Part shown: piece by piece, positions 63,607 to 64,000 of the stretch
Layout: each line of letters starts with the position of its first letter
How positions within the stretch are numbered: the first letter of the stretch is position 1
NCBI GenBank assembly: GCA_030268105.1
Contig: BSDZ01000031.1
Span: forward strand, 1-64,000
DNA length: 64,000 nt
From: Volvox africanus
Lineage: Eukaryota; Chlorophyta; Chlorophyceae; Chlamydomonadales; Volvocaceae
Reading direction: 5' to 3'
Program-made: the position numbers and the translations under genes
Notes under the pieces: generated by a model
Database searches by the model: none
The model's input: the letters and a program-made list of their open reading frames with translations, nothing else
What the model was told of the DNA's origin: nothing

Positions 63607-64000
63607 CTGAACGTGGGCACAGCCAAGGAAGAAATTTTCCGGGAACCCAAACCTGTAGCATATAAAACTTAACCCCTTAGGAAAGGAGGCAGCACCAGGC
63701 ACGGGACAACTGACTCATCGAATGCGCAGCAGCAGGTGGTGCGGCGCTTTTTCTGGGGGGGGCTCGTCAGATCGGTGGTGAGGCGGCCCAGTGCATGAAC
63801 CCACCGAACGGCCCAACTCTTCCTCATGCAAGCATACTCGTGGCCTGATTAATACCTTACTACATCCACCCGTGCGAAGCAGGGCAGTGGCCCAAGCTCT
63901 ACTACGACCATGACATGGGCCCAAATGCCAAAGCGACTGGGCTGAGAGACTTGTTCCGCCATAACGCATCTAACGGTTTGTTACGGACGTTACACCTGCA
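63607..64000. other. right edge, possible intron or exon of ankyrin-type gene
   Basis: No firm exon recognised. If the exon at 63469-63606 is real, this stretch should hold its intron and perhaps the preceding exon. Confidence 0.25.

Noticed and set aside
1..64000. tRNA, rRNA or other structured RNA genes
   Set aside because: No B-box-like GGTTCRANYCC paired with a cloverleaf, and no rRNA core sequence was seen on either strand by eye; a tRNAscan-SE run would settle it.

Overview
The window reads as nuclear DNA of a green alga, most likely a volvocine chlorophyte (the Chlamydomonas/Gonium/Volvox group). Three things point there. Genes are broken into many short exons with GT-AG introns. A chloroplast phosphoglycerate kinase can be rebuilt exon by exon to 462 codons, including a plant-type transit peptide. 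There is an interstitial array of CCCTAAAA, the Chlamydomonas-type telomere repeat, together with TGTAA poly(A) signals and exonic low-complexity runs. Nothing looks bacterial, organellar or viral. All exon coordinates below were worked out by hand from reading frame, splice sites and intron phase.

Left part (1-11.7 kb): a 17-bp G-rich minisatellite of at least 6.6 kb runs from the window edge to about 6615. It is followed at once by nine exons of the RNA ligase RTCB (+ strand, 5' part outside the window). The minisatellite therefore most likely sits in an RTCB intron. Other RTCB introns also carry sense-strand G-rich repeats, including a 1-kb GGGGA array.

Middle part (13-24.3 kb) is compact housekeeping DNA: NDUFA12 of respiratory complex I (- strand, four exons), a JMJD5-type JmjC dioxygenase swollen by low-complexity insertions (+ strand), and chloroplast PGK1 (- strand, eleven exons). 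JMJD5 and PGK1 are convergent, with their predicted poly(A) signals only about 80 bp apart.

Right part (24.3-64 kb) is gene-poor. It holds three paralogous D-type cyclin genes, all on the - strand and about 18 and 11 kb apart, sharing exon sizes and intron phases. Two of them have an LxCxE (retinoblastoma-binding) motif in the first exon. Between them lie microsatellites, hairpins, a small dispersed repeat family, and a telomere-repeat tract that touches a cyclin-box-like fragment. A possible ankyrin-type exon lies at the right edge.

The genes are not an operon or one pathway. The biological theme most worth following is the D-cyclin array: shared architecture, a hypervariable linker inside the C-terminal cyclin fold, and signs of recent sequence exchange between two copies.
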